The notes under the pieces: model-generated
What the model saw: only the letters and a program-made list of their open reading frames with translations
The model's database searches: none
Told to the model about the DNA's origin: nothing
Assembly (NCBI RefSeq): GCF_001314605.1
Contig: NZ_LIHP01000001.1
Span: 310,001-374,000 of the forward strand
Length of the DNA: 64,000 nucleotides
Reading direction: 5' to 3'
Source of the DNA: Marinobacter sp. HL-58
GTDB lineage: Bacteria > Pseudomonadota > Gammaproteobacteria > Pseudomonadales > Oleiphilaceae
Made by a program: the position numbers and the translations under genes
In this document: in pieces, positions 40,430 to 50,902 of the stretch
Position numbering within the stretch: position 1 is the first letter of the stretch
Layout: each line of letters opens with the position of its first letter

Positions 40430-40468
40430 ATGGATCCAGAGCTGCCGTTCTGGTGGCTCTGGATCCAT
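40430..40468. repeat. 13-bp-arm inverted repeat containing GGATCC
   Basis: ATGGATCCAGAGC and GCTCTGGATCCAT are perfect arms around a 13-nt centre. They lie after the lipoprotein gene (minus strand) and upstream of the DUF3015 promoter. There is no strong T run, so it is a weak terminator candidate. The rest of 40203-40527 shows only the promoter above. Confidence 0.6.
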
Positions 40469-40527
40469 TTCACAGGGCCGGGCATTGGGGTCTTTGGCGT
40501 AACCCTTGGCCCTATGATTTCAATGAG

Positions 40528-40968
40528 TCAGTAGGCCGAATATTTATTGTCAATTTCACGCTTGGCGGAAACATATTCCTTATTATCAATTGTTTCCATC
40601 ATCAACTGGTCTTCTAGCTGAGAGATTTCTTTGTCTTTCAATCCGTTGATCTTTTCTTTGGTCGCGTAGTAGTTGATTGACTGCGCGCCCTGGTAGCCAC
40701 TCATCGGATCCCACAGGACTGAAGCCGGCCATAGCAGAAGATTGACAACGCCGGCACCGTATTCGCGTACGTAGAAAGAACCAAAACCGGGCAGAATGCC
40801 CAGAGCTGCTGCAGCGCCCGGGTTCTTCTCTTCAACTGCCAGACCTTTGGCCTGATATCCCCTGTATTCCTGCTTTTGCCCTGAAGAAAGGGGTGTTGCA
40901 CAGCCCGATATCATCAGAATACTCAGAACAACACTCAGCACCATACCTTTCGAACGAGATAGAATCAT
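40528..40968 (-). CDS. Small lipoprotein of unknown function
   Basis: 146 residues. The signal peptide ends in the lipobox MISGC (Cys23). The mature part has a hydrophobic Gly-rich stretch (AAALGILPGFGSFYVREYGAGVVNLLLWPASVLWDP) that resembles hairpin-type or single membrane segments. A charged C-terminal helical region follows (KEKINGLKDKEISQLEDQLMMETIDNKEY). The codon use is more A/T-rich than its neighbours. No family is recognised with confidence. It is a single gene, with 258 bp of non-coding DNA before the liv genes. Confidence 0.7.
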   Translation of the reverse strand: MILSRSKGMVLSVVLSILMISGCATPLSSGQKQEYRGYQAKGLAVEEKNPGAAAALGILPGFGSFYVREYGAGVVNLLLWPASVLWDPMSGYQGAQSINYYATKEKINGLKDKEISQLEDQLMMETIDNKEYVSAKREIDNKYSAY

Positions 40969-41143
40969 TTGTTTTCCTTAATTAGTTTTTACTCCAGGAT
41001 GCCGGAAGTGCCATCTTCCGGCCGGCGAAAGATTACAGATTTGTTAAGCTTATGTCGCCGCCGTAATCCCTGGATTTTTTTAAATAATGTAAAACTTATG
41101 AAGGCAAGGGCGAGTGGTTCAAGTCGAGGAATGAAATTGATGG

Positions 41144-41185
41144 CAGGAGTTTATTGGGCCTCTGGAGGTTTCCAATAAACTCCTG
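41144..41185. repeat. 14-bp-arm inverted repeat downstream of livF
   Basis: CAGGAGTTTATTGG and CCAATAAACTCCTG are perfect arms around 14 nt that contain a further CCTC/GAGG pairing. It ends 42 bp past the livF stop (minus strand). It lacks a clear T run but is the only candidate terminator for the liv operon. Confidence 0.65.
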
Positions 41186-41226
41186 ATCAGATTGAAGATG
41201 GTTAAAAAATAAACCTTATGGCTGTC

Positions 41227-41928
41227 TCAACCACCCAGATAAGCATTCTGAACATCCGGATTGGATAGCAGATTCTTGCCGGTGTCGTGCAGGCGGATCC
41301 GTCCGGTTTCCAGAACATAGCCCCGGTCTGCCAGGTTCAGGGCCTGGTGGGCATTCTGTTCCACCAGGAACACGGTAATGCCTTCTTCCCGCAGTTGCCC
41401 GATGATCTCGAAGATCTGTTTTATCACCAGTGGAGCGAGGCCCAGTGAAGGCTCATCCAGGATGATCATGTTGGGTTTGCTCATCAGCGCCCGCCCGATG
41501 GCCAGCATCTGTTGTTCACCACCGGACATGGTGCCGGCACGCTGGTGCTCCCGTTCCTTCAGGCGAGGAAACAGCTCGTACACATGGTTCTGGCTCTTGC
41601 GGATTTCCGCCTTGGTGTTGAAGAAACCACCCATGTGGAGGTTTTCTTCGACCGTCAGGCCGGAGAACACGCGTCTGCCTTCCGGCACGATGGCGATTCC
41701 CGAACGCATGATGTTCGAGGTCATGTCCCGGGTGATATCGTGCCCCTGGAATATAATTCGGCCGGACGTGGCCTGTGGGTTACCGCAGACGGTCATCAGC
41801 AAGGTCGTTTTGCCCGCCCCGTTGGCACCAATCAGCGAAACGATCTCGCCCTTGTTGACTTCAACGGACACGCCATGGAGCGCCTCGATCTTGCCGTAAT
41901 GGGTATGCACATCTTCTAGTACTAGCAT
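41227..41928 (-). CDS. livF: Branched-chain amino acid ABC transporter ATPase LivF
   Basis: 233 residues. Walker A GANGAGKTTLL, signature MSGGEQQMLAIGRALM and Walker B MIILDEPSLGLAPL are all present, followed by the switch His (VFLVEQNAHQAL). It matches LivF (BraG in Pseudomonas) rather than LivG by length and by the YGKIEALHGVSVEV start. It supplies ATP hydrolysis at the cytoplasmic face for LivHM. Last gene of the minus-strand livKHMGF operon, 9 nt after livG. Confidence 0.95.
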   Translation of the reverse strand: MLVLEDVHTHYGKIEALHGVSVEVNKGEIVSLIGANGAGKTTLLMTVCGNPQATSGRIIFQGHDITRDMTSNIMRSGIAIVPEGRRVFSGLTVEENLHMGGFFNTKAEIRKSQNHVYELFPRLKEREHQRAGTMSGGEQQMLAIGRALMSKPNMIILDEPSLGLAPLVIKQIFEIIGQLREEGITVFLVEQNAHQALNLADRGYVLETGRIRLHDTGKNLLSNPDVQNAYLGG

Positions 41929-41937
41929 GGAAATTCC

Positions 41938-42693
41938 TCAGGCCTCACCCAGATAGGCTTTGATTACGTCGTCGTTCCGGCGGATTTCATCCGGCGTGCC
42001 GCTGGCCAGGGGCCGGCCCTGGTTGATCACGTTGATGCGGTCCGAAATGTCCATGACCAGGCTCATATCGTGCTCGATCAGTACCACGGAGACGTTGTAG
42101 TCCTCTTTCAGGCTGATGATCAGCTGGTTCAGATCCTTGGTTTCCGCCGGGTTCAGGCCCGCAGCAGGTTCATCCAGCATCAGCAGTTTGGGTTCGGTAA
42201 CCATGCAGCGGGCAATCTCGAGCCGGCGTTGCTGGCCATAGGCCAGGTTACCGGCATCCCGGTTTGCCATCTCTGTCAGCCCGACCCGGTCAAGCCAGTA
42301 GGCTGCGCGGTCCAGGGACTTCTGTTCCCTTTCGCGGTAGTTGGGGGTCTTCAGGATGCCGGAGATCAGATTGGTGTTGAGATGGCGATGCTGGGCGACC
42401 AGCAGGTTTTCCACCACAGTCATACGATTGAACAGGCGCACGTGCTGAAAGGTTCGCACCAGGCCAAGGCGGGAAATCTTGTAATCCGGTTTGCCCTGGA
42501 TCTCGTTCCCTTCAAACAGGATCTTGCCACCCGTAGGCTTGTAGAACCCGCTCATGCAGTTAAAGACAGTGGTTTTACCGGCCCCGTTGGGGCCGATAAT
42601 TGCCACGATTTCGTGTTCCTGTACGTCCAGCGACACCTGGTCCACTGCCAGCAGGCCGCCGAAGCGCATTGACAGATTCTGTACTTCAAGCAT
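41938..42693 (-). CDS. livG: Branched-chain amino acid ABC transporter ATPase LivG
   Basis: 251 residues. MRFGGLLAVDQVSL, Walker A GPNGAGKTTVFNCMSGFY, signature LAYGQQRRLEIARCMV and Walker B LLMLDEPAAGLNP with the typical VLIEHDMSLVMDISDRINVINQG end identify LivG (BraF). It pairs with LivF on the LivHM permease. It is 6 nt after livM and 9 nt before livF. Confidence 0.95.
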   Translation of the reverse strand: MLEVQNLSMRFGGLLAVDQVSLDVQEHEIVAIIGPNGAGKTTVFNCMSGFYKPTGGKILFEGNEIQGKPDYKISRLGLVRTFQHVRLFNRMTVVENLLVAQHRHLNTNLISGILKTPNYREREQKSLDRAAYWLDRVGLTEMANRDAGNLAYGQQRRLEIARCMVTEPKLLMLDEPAAGLNPAETKDLNQLIISLKEDYNVSVVLIEHDMSLVMDISDRINVINQGRPLASGTPDEIRRNDDVIKAYLGEA

Positions 42694-42699
42694 TACCCG

Positions 42700-43967
42700 T
42701 CACTCCTGCCGTTTCAGTTCGATATGGATGCGTCGCATGGGCATCAGGCCCTGGGGCCGCCAGACCATCATCAGCACCATGGCGGCACCGAAGATCAGCA
42801 TCCGGTATTCGGAGAATTCCCGTGCCAGTTCCGGCAGGATGGTGACGGCGATGGCCGCCAGGATCACGCCCATCTGGGAACCCATGCCACCGAGCACGAC
42901 GATGGCAAGGATAATGGCTGACTCCAGGAACACGAACGACTCAGGGCTGATAAAGCCCTGCTTGGAGGCGAAGACAGTGCCGGCGAAACCGGCAAAGAAG
43001 GCGCCGATGGTGAATGCAGACAGCTTTACGGCAGTTCGGCTCAGCCCCAGGGACTTGGCAGCTATCTCGTCTTCACGCAGAGCTTCCCAGGCGCGGCCAA
43101 CCGGCATGCGCATCAGGCGGCGAATGGCGACAGCGGTGATGACCGCCAGTACCAGGGCAATCAGGTACAGGAAGATCACTTTGTGCTCGCCGCTATAGGC
43201 AATACCGAAGGTTTCGTGGAAAGAGGTGTTGCCTTCTTCCTTGATCAGGCGACTGAACTCCATGCCGAACAGGGTCGGGTCCGGAATGCCACCGATGCCA
43301 TTGGGGCCGCCTGTCAGGCTGGTCATGTTGTTCAGCAGAATACGGATAATCTCGCCGAAGCCCAGGGTGACAATGGCGAGATAGTCCCCCCTCAATCGCA
43401 GCACCGGAAAGCCTAGCACCAGCCCGAACAGGGCGGCGAGGCCGGCGCCAATGGGCAGGGCAAACCAGAACGAAATTCCGAAGTACTGGGATAACAGGGC
43501 AAAGGAATAGGCTCCCACCGCATAGAAGGCCACATAGCCAAGATCCAGCAGGCCCGCCAGGCCCACCACCACGTTGAGCCCGAGGGCCAGCATGATGTAG
43601 ATCAGCACCAGCGTTGCCAGGTCTACAGCGCCCCGGGAAGCGATGAAAGGCCAGATCACTGCGCCGATGACCATCAGTGTGAGCAGGATGGATTCCAGTT
43701 TCAGCCGTTTGCTCTGCTCCATTGGCTCGCGGTTTGCCAGCGGGTTGATGGCAGGAAGCTGGCGCACGGAGCCCATAATGGTGTCCCGGTAGAGCTGGAA
43801 TACAAAGACAATCACAACCGCCAGCAGGACGCCGATGGAGGTGGAAATATCCACACCCTCAAGGGCCACGGAGGTGCCTCGTCCCTTGAGATCAAAACCC
43901 AGAATCGGGTAGGAGATAATGAGCGTGATGAAGGCGCAAAACAGCGCGTGTTTCAGGTTAGCAGTCA

Positions 43968-43968
<1 letters not shown>
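42700..43968 (-). CDS. livM: Branched-chain amino acid ABC transporter permease LivM
   Basis: 422 residues, strongly hydrophobic with about ten spans. The family segment [32 protein letters not shown] and the cytoplasmic coupling loop [20 protein letters not shown] are clear. The extended N-terminus (about 90 residues with two extra spans) is typical of the longer LivM/BraE type. It shares one base with the livH stop (TGATG). Confidence 0.95.
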
Positions 43969-44891
<923 letters not shown>

Positions 44892-44981
44892 CTGTGTGAG
44901 ACTCCGATAGCCTGCTCCCTCGACTGCCTGCAGGAACCCCGGGGGTGCCGGCGTACTGCGTGCAGGGTCAACAGAAGCCTA

Positions 44982-45019
44982 GAAAAACACCTTCTCCCGG
45001 ATCGCGGTGAGAAGGTGTT
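44982..45019 (-). terminator. Attenuating terminator between livK and livHMGF
   Basis: On the minus strand AACACCTTCTC and GAGAAGGTGTT form an 11-bp stem followed by TTTTC. It would let the binding protein be made in excess over the permease while allowing read-through, as in many ABC operons. Confidence 0.72.
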
Positions 45020-45050
45020 CTCATGATTACCGTTTGTTAACGATTTTGGC

Positions 45051-46163
45051 TCAGTTTACCGGAGTTTTGCTGCCATCTGAATGCCATTCGTAGACAACAA
45101 ACTCGAACGACTCCATGTCGCCCTTGCTGTCGTACTCAACGGTGCCGATTGGCGTCTGGAAGGTGCCTTCACGCAGGGCTTCGGCAACATCAAACGGATC
45201 GGTTGAACCGGCGGCTTCAATACCCTCGGCAATCAGCTGCACGGCAGAGTAGGAAGTGAGCACGAAGGGGCCGGAGGGGTCTTCGTCTTTCTCTTCAAAG
45301 GCTTTGACGAGATCCTGGTTTTCTTCCTTTTCGTCAAAGCTGGGGGGCAGTGTGACCAGCAGCCCTTCCGCCGCATCGCCGGCAATGGTGTTGATGTCCT
45401 TGTTGCCAACACCTTCCGGCCCCATGAAGACGGCGTCCAGATCAGCCGACCGCGCCTGGCGCAGGATCAGGCCCAGCTCGGGGTGGTAGCCGCCATAGTA
45501 GACGTAATCCACATCGGCCTGCTTCAGCTTGGTGATCAGGGACGAAAAGTCCTTGTCACCGGCGGTAATGCCCTCAAACATAGCGACTTCCACGCCCGCA
45601 TCCTCAAGGGTGTCACGCACGGAGGTAGCGATACCTTCACCATACTGCTGCTTGTCGTGCACAACGGCGACGCGCTCAGGCTCCAGGCTGATCAGGTGCT
45701 TGCCTGCTACCGGGCCCTGCATGCTATCGAGGCCGATGGTTCGGAACACCAACTCGTAACCGCGCTCGGTGATGTCCGGGCTGGTGGAGGCAGGTGTGAT
45801 CATCAGGATGCCTTCGTCCTCATAGATATCCGAGGCGGGCTGGGTGGAACTGGAGCAAAGGTGTCCCACGACATACCGGACACCTTCGTTGACCAATCGG
45901 TTGGCCACGGTTACGGCCTGTTTGGGGTCGCAGACATCATCCACTTCCACAGCTTCCAGCATTTCACCGTCCACACCGCCGTCGGCGTTGATACGCTCAA
46001 TGGCCATGCGGGCACCGGAGAACTGCATGTCGCCATACTGGGCAACGGGGCCGGTCATCGGGCCGGCAATACCGATCTTGATTTCAGCGGCAGCGTGGCC
46101 TGCGCCCATTACCGCGATAGAAGTACCAATAGCAGTTACGAGTTTCTTGATTGGTGTACTCAT
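45051..46163 (-). CDS. livK: Branched-chain amino acid ABC transporter substrate-binding protein
   Basis: 370 residues with a signal peptide (cleavage after ...AGHAAA). The type I periplasmic binding fold shows IKIGIAGPMTGPVAQYGDMQFSGARMAIERINADGG, the paired cysteines of VCDPKQAV and GHLCSSST, and PASTSPDITERGYELVFRTIG. It captures Leu/Ile/Val in the periplasm and delivers them to LivHM. It is homologous to LivJ, LivK and BraC, which cannot be told apart here. AGGACAG precedes the ATG. Confidence 0.93.
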   Translation of the reverse strand: MSTPIKKLVTAIGTSIAVMGAGHAAAEIKIGIAGPMTGPVAQYGDMQFSGARMAIERINADGGVDGEMLEAVEVDDVCDPKQAVTVANRLVNEGVRYVVGHLCSSSTQPASDIYEDEGILMITPASTSPDITERGYELVFRTIGLDSMQGPVAGKHLISLEPERVAVVHDKQQYGEGIATSVRDTLEDAGVEVAMFEGITAGDKDFSSLITKLKQADVDYVYYGGYHPELGLILRQARSADLDAVFMGPEGVGNKDINTIAGDAAEGLLVTLPPSFDEKEENQDLVKAFEEKDEDPSGPFVLTSYSAVQLIAEGIEAAGSTDPFDVAEALREGTFQTPIGTVEYDSKGDMESFEFVVYEWHSDGSKTPVN

Positions 46164-46323
46164 TGGGTCTGTCCTGTTCCAGGGTTATTCTTATGTTCTC
46201 AGCGATGTAAACAAACACCACACATGCTGCCTTGTCAAGCTGCTACGTCGGGTATGTTAGCCGGAACACGTCTCGCCGGAAGTACAGCAAAGACTGTGCC
46301 GGTATGTAATATCAGGCGTCACA

Positions 46324-47262
46324 CTACTCTTCGTCTTCCGGAAATATGAGTTTCCGGAAGCTTTCATGATCCCGCAGCTGTTCAAAGCTGGGGTCAACGG
46401 ATGCGTCATCCCGGTATGCGTCGGAAATCTCAATGGCCTTCTTCAGTGTTGCCACCGCATCGTCCCACCGGCCAATCTCGGCATAGGCGCAGGCCAGCTG
46501 ATAGTGGGCATGGCCGTTATCCGGAGCGAGTTTCAGGGCGCGCTGGCACAGGCTGATGGCCCAGAGGGGTTCCTGCATTTCCAGTACCGCATCGGCTTTG
46601 TAACTGAGGGCCTCCACGTCGTCCGGGCGGAGATCCAGGATGGCGTCATAGGCGGCAATCTTGTTCTGTTGGGAGGTTTCCTGGCTGGCCTTCAGCCACA
46701 GGGAGTGCACCTCGTTGGTGCGCTCGATATCCGCCTGGTTCTGGTGGATGATGTCGGATTTCTGCCTGAGCTGGTCCTCTATGAATTCCAGGCGCTTTTC
46801 GTACTCCACCACCAGTTCGTTGACCCGTTTCTCCGCGAGACTGGTGAGCTGGTTTCGCATGTCGCGAATGGAATTCCAGCCGACCATCACCAGTATGGAG
46901 GTAGCACCGGCAATCAGGTAAAAGAAATAGGTAACGGTGTCGGTGGCATAGGACATGGTTTTGTCGGCCACGGACAGTTCCTTGTCCACCACTTTTTCAA
47001 TCAATTCGGCCCGGGTGTTCATCATTTCCTTGCGCAGGGCCTTGCTTTCCTCCAGCAGGTACAGCTCAACGAACGGGGTGTACATGGGCTCTTCCAGGGA
47101 ATCGATGCGCTCCTGCACATCTTCCGCAGAGAGATCCTCACCCGGTTCCTGGGCCACGGCTCCCGTACTGATCAGAAGCAACAGAAAAGATGACGCAATC
47201 AAGGCGGTCAGTGGTTTCCCTTGGGAGTGATGCGGTGGCGTGTTCTGTATACCGGTATTCAT
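46324..47262 (-). CDS. TPR-repeat membrane protein of unknown function
   Basis: 312 residues. An N-terminal hydrophobic segment (TALIASSFLLLLISTGAVA) may be a signal peptide, and a second span lies near 110-130 (TVTYFFYLIAGATSILVMVGW). A coiled coil follows (about 130-185). At least two or three tetratricopeptide-like units follow (AIAYDAILDLRPDDVEALSYKADA, LCQRALKLAPDNGHAHYQLACAYAEIGRWDDAVATLKKAI). TPRs bind partner proteins, but no partner is evident. It lies upstream of livK, 160 bp away on the same strand. Confidence 0.75.
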   Translation of the reverse strand: MNTGIQNTPPHHSQGKPLTALIASSFLLLLISTGAVAQEPGEDLSAEDVQERIDSLEEPMYTPFVELYLLEESKALRKEMMNTRAELIEKVVDKELSVADKTMSYATDTVTYFFYLIAGATSILVMVGWNSIRDMRNQLTSLAEKRVNELVVEYEKRLEFIEDQLRQKSDIIHQNQADIERTNEVHSLWLKASQETSQQNKIAAYDAILDLRPDDVEALSYKADAVLEMQEPLWAISLCQRALKLAPDNGHAHYQLACAYAEIGRWDDAVATLKKAIEISDAYRDDASVDPSFEQLRDHESFRKLIFPEDEE

Positions 47263-47483
47263 CTGGCCGTGTCCGTTTTGCGGAAGTTCAACAAGGTAGT
47301 GACCTTAGCATAGTGGCTGGCGGAAAAAATGCTGGAATACGTAAAAGTGCCGGCCGGTCAGTGCAATAGCCGCTTCTTAGGTGCGCCCGGAGTTGCGGAG
47401 ACTACGTCTTGCAATCTCCGGATCAAAGACCTCTAATAGTTAGTGTTATAAACAATCGGTTGGCTGTTAAGTGGAGCGATGAG

Positions 47484-47978
47484 TTGAACAATTATGAAGA
47501 GGTTCTGGTGGCGTTGCGCCGGGTTATCCGGGCGACGGATCTGCATTCCAAGCGCCTTAGCAAGCATGCCGGGCTGACTGGGCCCCAGCTGCTGATCATG
47601 CGGAGTATCCGCGACCTGGGCGAAGTGACGATCGGTACCATCGCGGACAAGGTCAGCCTTAGCCAGGCCACGGTCACCACGATTCTGGACCGGCTGGAAC
47701 ATCGCAAGCTGGTCTATCGCGTTCGCAGTACCCGGGACAAGCGCAAGGTTCACGCCCATCTGACGGAAGAGGGCGCGGGTATACTGGCCAGGGCGCCAGA
47801 GCCACTTCAGGAGGACTTCATCAAGAAGTTCCAGAGCCTCGCGGAGTGGGAGCAGACGATGATTCTGGCGTCGCTGCAGCGGGTGGCCAATATGATGGAT
47901 GCGGATGACATTGATGCGTCGCCGGTGCTGGATGTGGGGCCGGTGTTGCGTGAGGATGGGTGGAAGGCCAAGGCCTGA
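47484..47978 (+). CDS. MarR-family transcriptional regulator
   Basis: A winged-helix regulator: SKHAGLTGPQLLIMRSIRDLGEVTIGTIADKVSLSQATVTTILDRLEHRKLVYRVRSTRDKRKVHAHLTEEG is a full MarR domain with the wing Asp-Arg pair. The TTG at 47484 is preferred, since GGAG lies 7 nt upstream, giving 164 residues; the frame is open back to 47409. Upstream of it the TPR gene is divergent, so they may share control. The ligand and target are unknown. A helper role with the convergent lon gene is not indicated. Confidence 0.88.
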   Translation: MNNYEEVLVALRRVIRATDLHSKRLSKHAGLTGPQLLIMRSIRDLGEVTIGTIADKVSLSQATVTTILDRLEHRKLVYRVRSTRDKRKVHAHLTEEGAGILARAPEPLQEDFIKKFQSLAEWEQTMILASLQRVANMMDADDIDASPVLDVGPVLREDGWKAKA

Positions 47979-48113
47979 GCTTGGGTGCCTGGTTCGGGGG
48001 TGGTGATAAATCTTCTTTGGAAAAAGAACTCGCTGCGCTCAGACACCTTTGTTCCGGCAGAAAAGGTACCCCCGCCCCGGGACCGATTCCGGCTTTGTTC
48101 CTCTGTTTGGCGT

Positions 48114-48212
48114 TTGTCGGATTACGGCTTCGCCTAATCCGACCTACGATGCTTTTGGATATCGCCGATTTTAGAACCGTAGGTCGGATTAGCCGAAGGC
48201 GTAATCCGACAA
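48114..48212. repeat. Pair of inverted REP-like palindromes between marR and lon
   Basis: Copy one (48114-48148) and copy two (48178-48212) are each self-complementary and are reverse complements of each other at 33 of 35 positions, with a 29-nt spacer. Together they can fold as one large hairpin or two small ones. This resembles REP doublets (BIME-like) between convergent genes. Confidence 0.85.
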
Positions 48213-48223
48213 CCGGGCCCAAA

Positions 48224-50674
48224 TCAGTGCACCGAAGCCCCTTTCTTCGGCTTATCCCCAAAACACACCTGGAACACATCACTGTACTGCCTGGCAAAGT
48301 TCACCGTCAGGCCTTCCTTCAGGTAATCCGGCAGTTCCTCGTAATCCCCCCGGTTGGCTTCCGGCAGAATCAGGTTGCCGATTTTCTGACGTCTTGCCGC
48401 GATGACTTTCTCGCGGATGCCGCCAACGGGCAGTACCTGGCCGGTGAGGGTCAGTTCCCCGGTCATGGCGATGTTCTGCTGGGGTGCCTCGCGGCGGGCG
48501 ATGGACAGCAGGGCAGTGGCCATGGTCACGCCGGCACTGGGGCCGTCCTTCGGAGTGGCGCCTTCTGGTACGTGCAGGTGCACGAAGGACTTGTCGAAGA
48601 AGGTCGGGTCGCCCTTGAATCGCTTCAGGTTTGACGACACATAGCTGTAGGCGATTTCCGCGGATTCTTTCATCACCTCGCCCAGTTGCCCGGTCAGCTT
48701 GAAGCCCCGCTGGGTGCTGTGGATGCGCGAGGCCTCGATGCTCAGGGTGGCGCCGCCCATGGCGGTCCAGGCCAGGCCGGTGACCACGCCGGTGCCCTTG
48801 AGGGATTTCTCCTTACGGAATGCCGGTTGCCCCAGGTAGGTCTGGAGGTCAGACACGCCCACCTTCACCGGTTTGTCCGGGTTTTCCAGCAACCGCACGA
48901 TGCCCTTGCGGATAACCTTGTGCAGCAGTTTTTCCAGGCCGCGCACACCGGCTTCCCGGGCGTAGCCTTCGATGATCTGCTTGATGGCCGCGTCGGTGAT
49001 GTTCATCTGTTTTTTCAGCAGGCCAGCCCGTTTGAGCAGCCGTGGCATCAGGTAATGCTTGGCGATGGCCAGTTTTTCCTCGGCGATGTAGCCGGACAGA
49101 CGAATCACATCCATGCGGTCCAGCAGTGGCCGGGGAATGGTATCCAGCTGGTTGGCGGTGCAGATGAACAGAACCTTGGACAGGTCCATGCGCACGTCCA
49201 GGTAATGGTCCAGGAATTCCCGGTTCTGTTCCGGGTCCAGGGTTTCCAGCAGTGCGGACGCCGGATCGCCCTGGAAGGAAGCACCGATCTTGTCGATTTC
49301 ATCCAGCATGATCACCGGGTTCGACACCTTTGAGTCTTTCAGCGCCTGCACGAATTTGCCGGGCATGGCGCCGATGTAGGTGCGGCGATGGCCCTTGATT
49401 TCGGCTTCGTCACGCATACCGCCCACGCTGAAACGATAGAACTTGCGGCCGAGGGCATCGGCCACTGAGTGGCCAATGGACGTCTTGCCCACGCCCGGCG
49501 GTCCGACGAGCAGCAGGATGGAGCCGCTGACTTCACCCTTGAAGGTGCCTTCGGCGAGGAACTCGACGATGCGATCCTTCACATCTTCCAGGCCGTCGTG
49601 GTCGCGGTCCAGAATGCGGCGGGCTTCGGCCAGGTCAAAGTGATCTTCAGAGGTCAATCCCCAGGGCACTTGGGTGAGCCAGTCCAGGTAATTTCGGGTT
49701 ACACCGTATTCCGGCGAGCCCTGTTCCAGCACCTGGAGTTTCTGCAGCTCGTCATCAAACCGTTCCTGCACCTGTTCCGGCGGGTTGAGTTTCTCCATGC
49801 GCTCACGGAAGCGCTCGGCGTCGGCGGTCTTGTCGTCCTTGGCCATGCCCAGTTCGCGCTGGATGACTTTCAGCTGTTCCTTGAGGAAAAACTCCCGCTG
49901 GTGCTTCTGCACCTTTTCGTTCACTTCCTCGCTGATTTCGCTTTGCAGGCGGGCAACCTCCTGCTCTTTCGCCATCAGCAGCAGAACTTTTTCCATGCGC
50001 CGTAACAGGGGCACGGTATTCAGCACTTCCTGCAGTTCATGCCCGGGTGCGCTGGTCATGGAGGCGCCGAAGTCGGCCAGGGGGGAGCTGTCGTCCGGCC
50101 CGAAGCGGGACAGGTACTGTTTCACTTCCTCGCCATACAGCGGATTGGTGCGCAGCAGTTCCTTGATGGCACTGATAATGGCCAGGGTATAGGCTTTGAG
50201 CTCGTCAGCCGCTTCTTCCGGCTCTTCCGGATACTCGACCTCCACCAGGTACGGCGGCCGGCGCCGCAGCCACTGGGTAATTCGGAAGCGTTGCAGCCCC
50301 TGGGCAATGAACTGCACCTTGCCATTGTCGCCCTGGGCGTGGTGAACCCGCACTGCGCAACCAATGGTTTCCAGTTCCTCGCTGCCGGGGATGCCCTGCT
50401 CCGGGTCGCTGTCTTCCACGAAGCAGATGCCCAGCACCTTGTGGTCGGTTTCGCCCACGCGCTTGAGGGTTTCCTGCCAGGGGTTCTGGTTAACCACAAT
50501 CGGCTGCACCTGGGCCGGGAAGAACGGCCGGTTGGGCACTGGCAGAACATACATGCGCCGTGGCATCTGCTGTTTCGGCAACACCAGGCTCTTGCTGTTC
50601 TCGTCCTTGCCGATGTATTCAGTCAGGTCTTCTTCGGGTGCGTCAAAAGAGTCGTTGCGGTTGTCGTCGTTCAT
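48224..50674 (-). CDS. ATP-dependent Lon-family protease (AsrA-like)
   Basis: 816 residues. The N-terminal substrate domain starts MYVLPVPNRPFFPAQVQPIVVN, unlike canonical Lon (VLPLRDVVVYP), and matches the alternative Lon known as AsrA in Pseudomonas aeruginosa. The AAA module has GPPGVGKT and IMLDEIDKIG, and the protease domain has the Ser713-Lys756 dyad (DGPSAGVT and GGIREKVIAA). The family degrades damaged or regulatory proteins, and AsrA is linked to heat and aminoglycoside stress in Pseudomonas. A canonical lon would be expected elsewhere in the genome. No sigma-32 promoter was recognised upstream. Confidence 0.92.
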   Translation of the reverse strand: MNDDNRNDSFDAPEEDLTEYIGKDENSKSLVLPKQQMPRRMYVLPVPNRPFFPAQVQPIVVNQNPWQETLKRVGETDHKVLGICFVEDSDPEQGIPGSEELETIGCAVRVHHAQGDNGKVQFIAQGLQRFRITQWLRRRPPYLVEVEYPEEPEEAADELKAYTLAIISAIKELLRTNPLYGEEVKQYLSRFGPDDSSPLADFGASMTSAPGHELQEVLNTVPLLRRMEKVLLLMAKEQEVARLQSEISEEVNEKVQKHQREFFLKEQLKVIQRELGMAKDDKTADAERFRERMEKLNPPEQVQERFDDELQKLQVLEQGSPEYGVTRNYLDWLTQVPWGLTSEDHFDLAEARRILDRDHDGLEDVKDRIVEFLAEGTFKGEVSGSILLLVGPPGVGKTSIGHSVADALGRKFYRFSVGGMRDEAEIKGHRRTYIGAMPGKFVQALKDSKVSNPVIMLDEIDKIGASFQGDPASALLETLDPEQNREFLDHYLDVRMDLSKVLFICTANQLDTIPRPLLDRMDVIRLSGYIAEEKLAIAKHYLMPRLLKRAGLLKKQMNITDAAIKQIIEGYAREAGVRGLEKLLHKVIRKGIVRLLENPDKPVKVGVSDLQTYLGQPAFRKEKSLKGTGVVTGLAWTAMGGATLSIEASRIHSTQRGFKLTGQLGEVMKESAEIAYSYVSSNLKRFKGDPTFFDKSFVHLHVPEGATPKDGPSAGVTMATALLSIARREAPQQNIAMTGELTLTGQVLPVGGIREKVIAARRQKIGNLILPEANRGDYEELPDYLKEGLTVNFARQYSDVFQVCFGDKPKKGASVH

Positions 50675-50902
50675 ACCGTGCGAGCATCCTCCGGGAATGT
50701 TGATCCGGGGAGCAGTGCTCCCGGGCCTATTGCCTATGTAGCGGCGCCGGGGATTATTTCAAGGCAGGACGCGGTATTTACCGCATGGCCCTGAAACCAG
50801 GCAGAAACCTTGAATTTCGGCACTCAGCCCCCAATACCAACAACATTCCGTTTATGACATTTCAGGAAACTGTTTCCAGAAAACCAATTTCAGGTGCCAC
50901 CC

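Noticed and set aside
46164..46323. Short hairpins between the TPR gene and livK as a terminator
   Set aside because: No stem longer than about 6 bp with a T run was found, so no terminator is called; the two genes could be co-transcribed.
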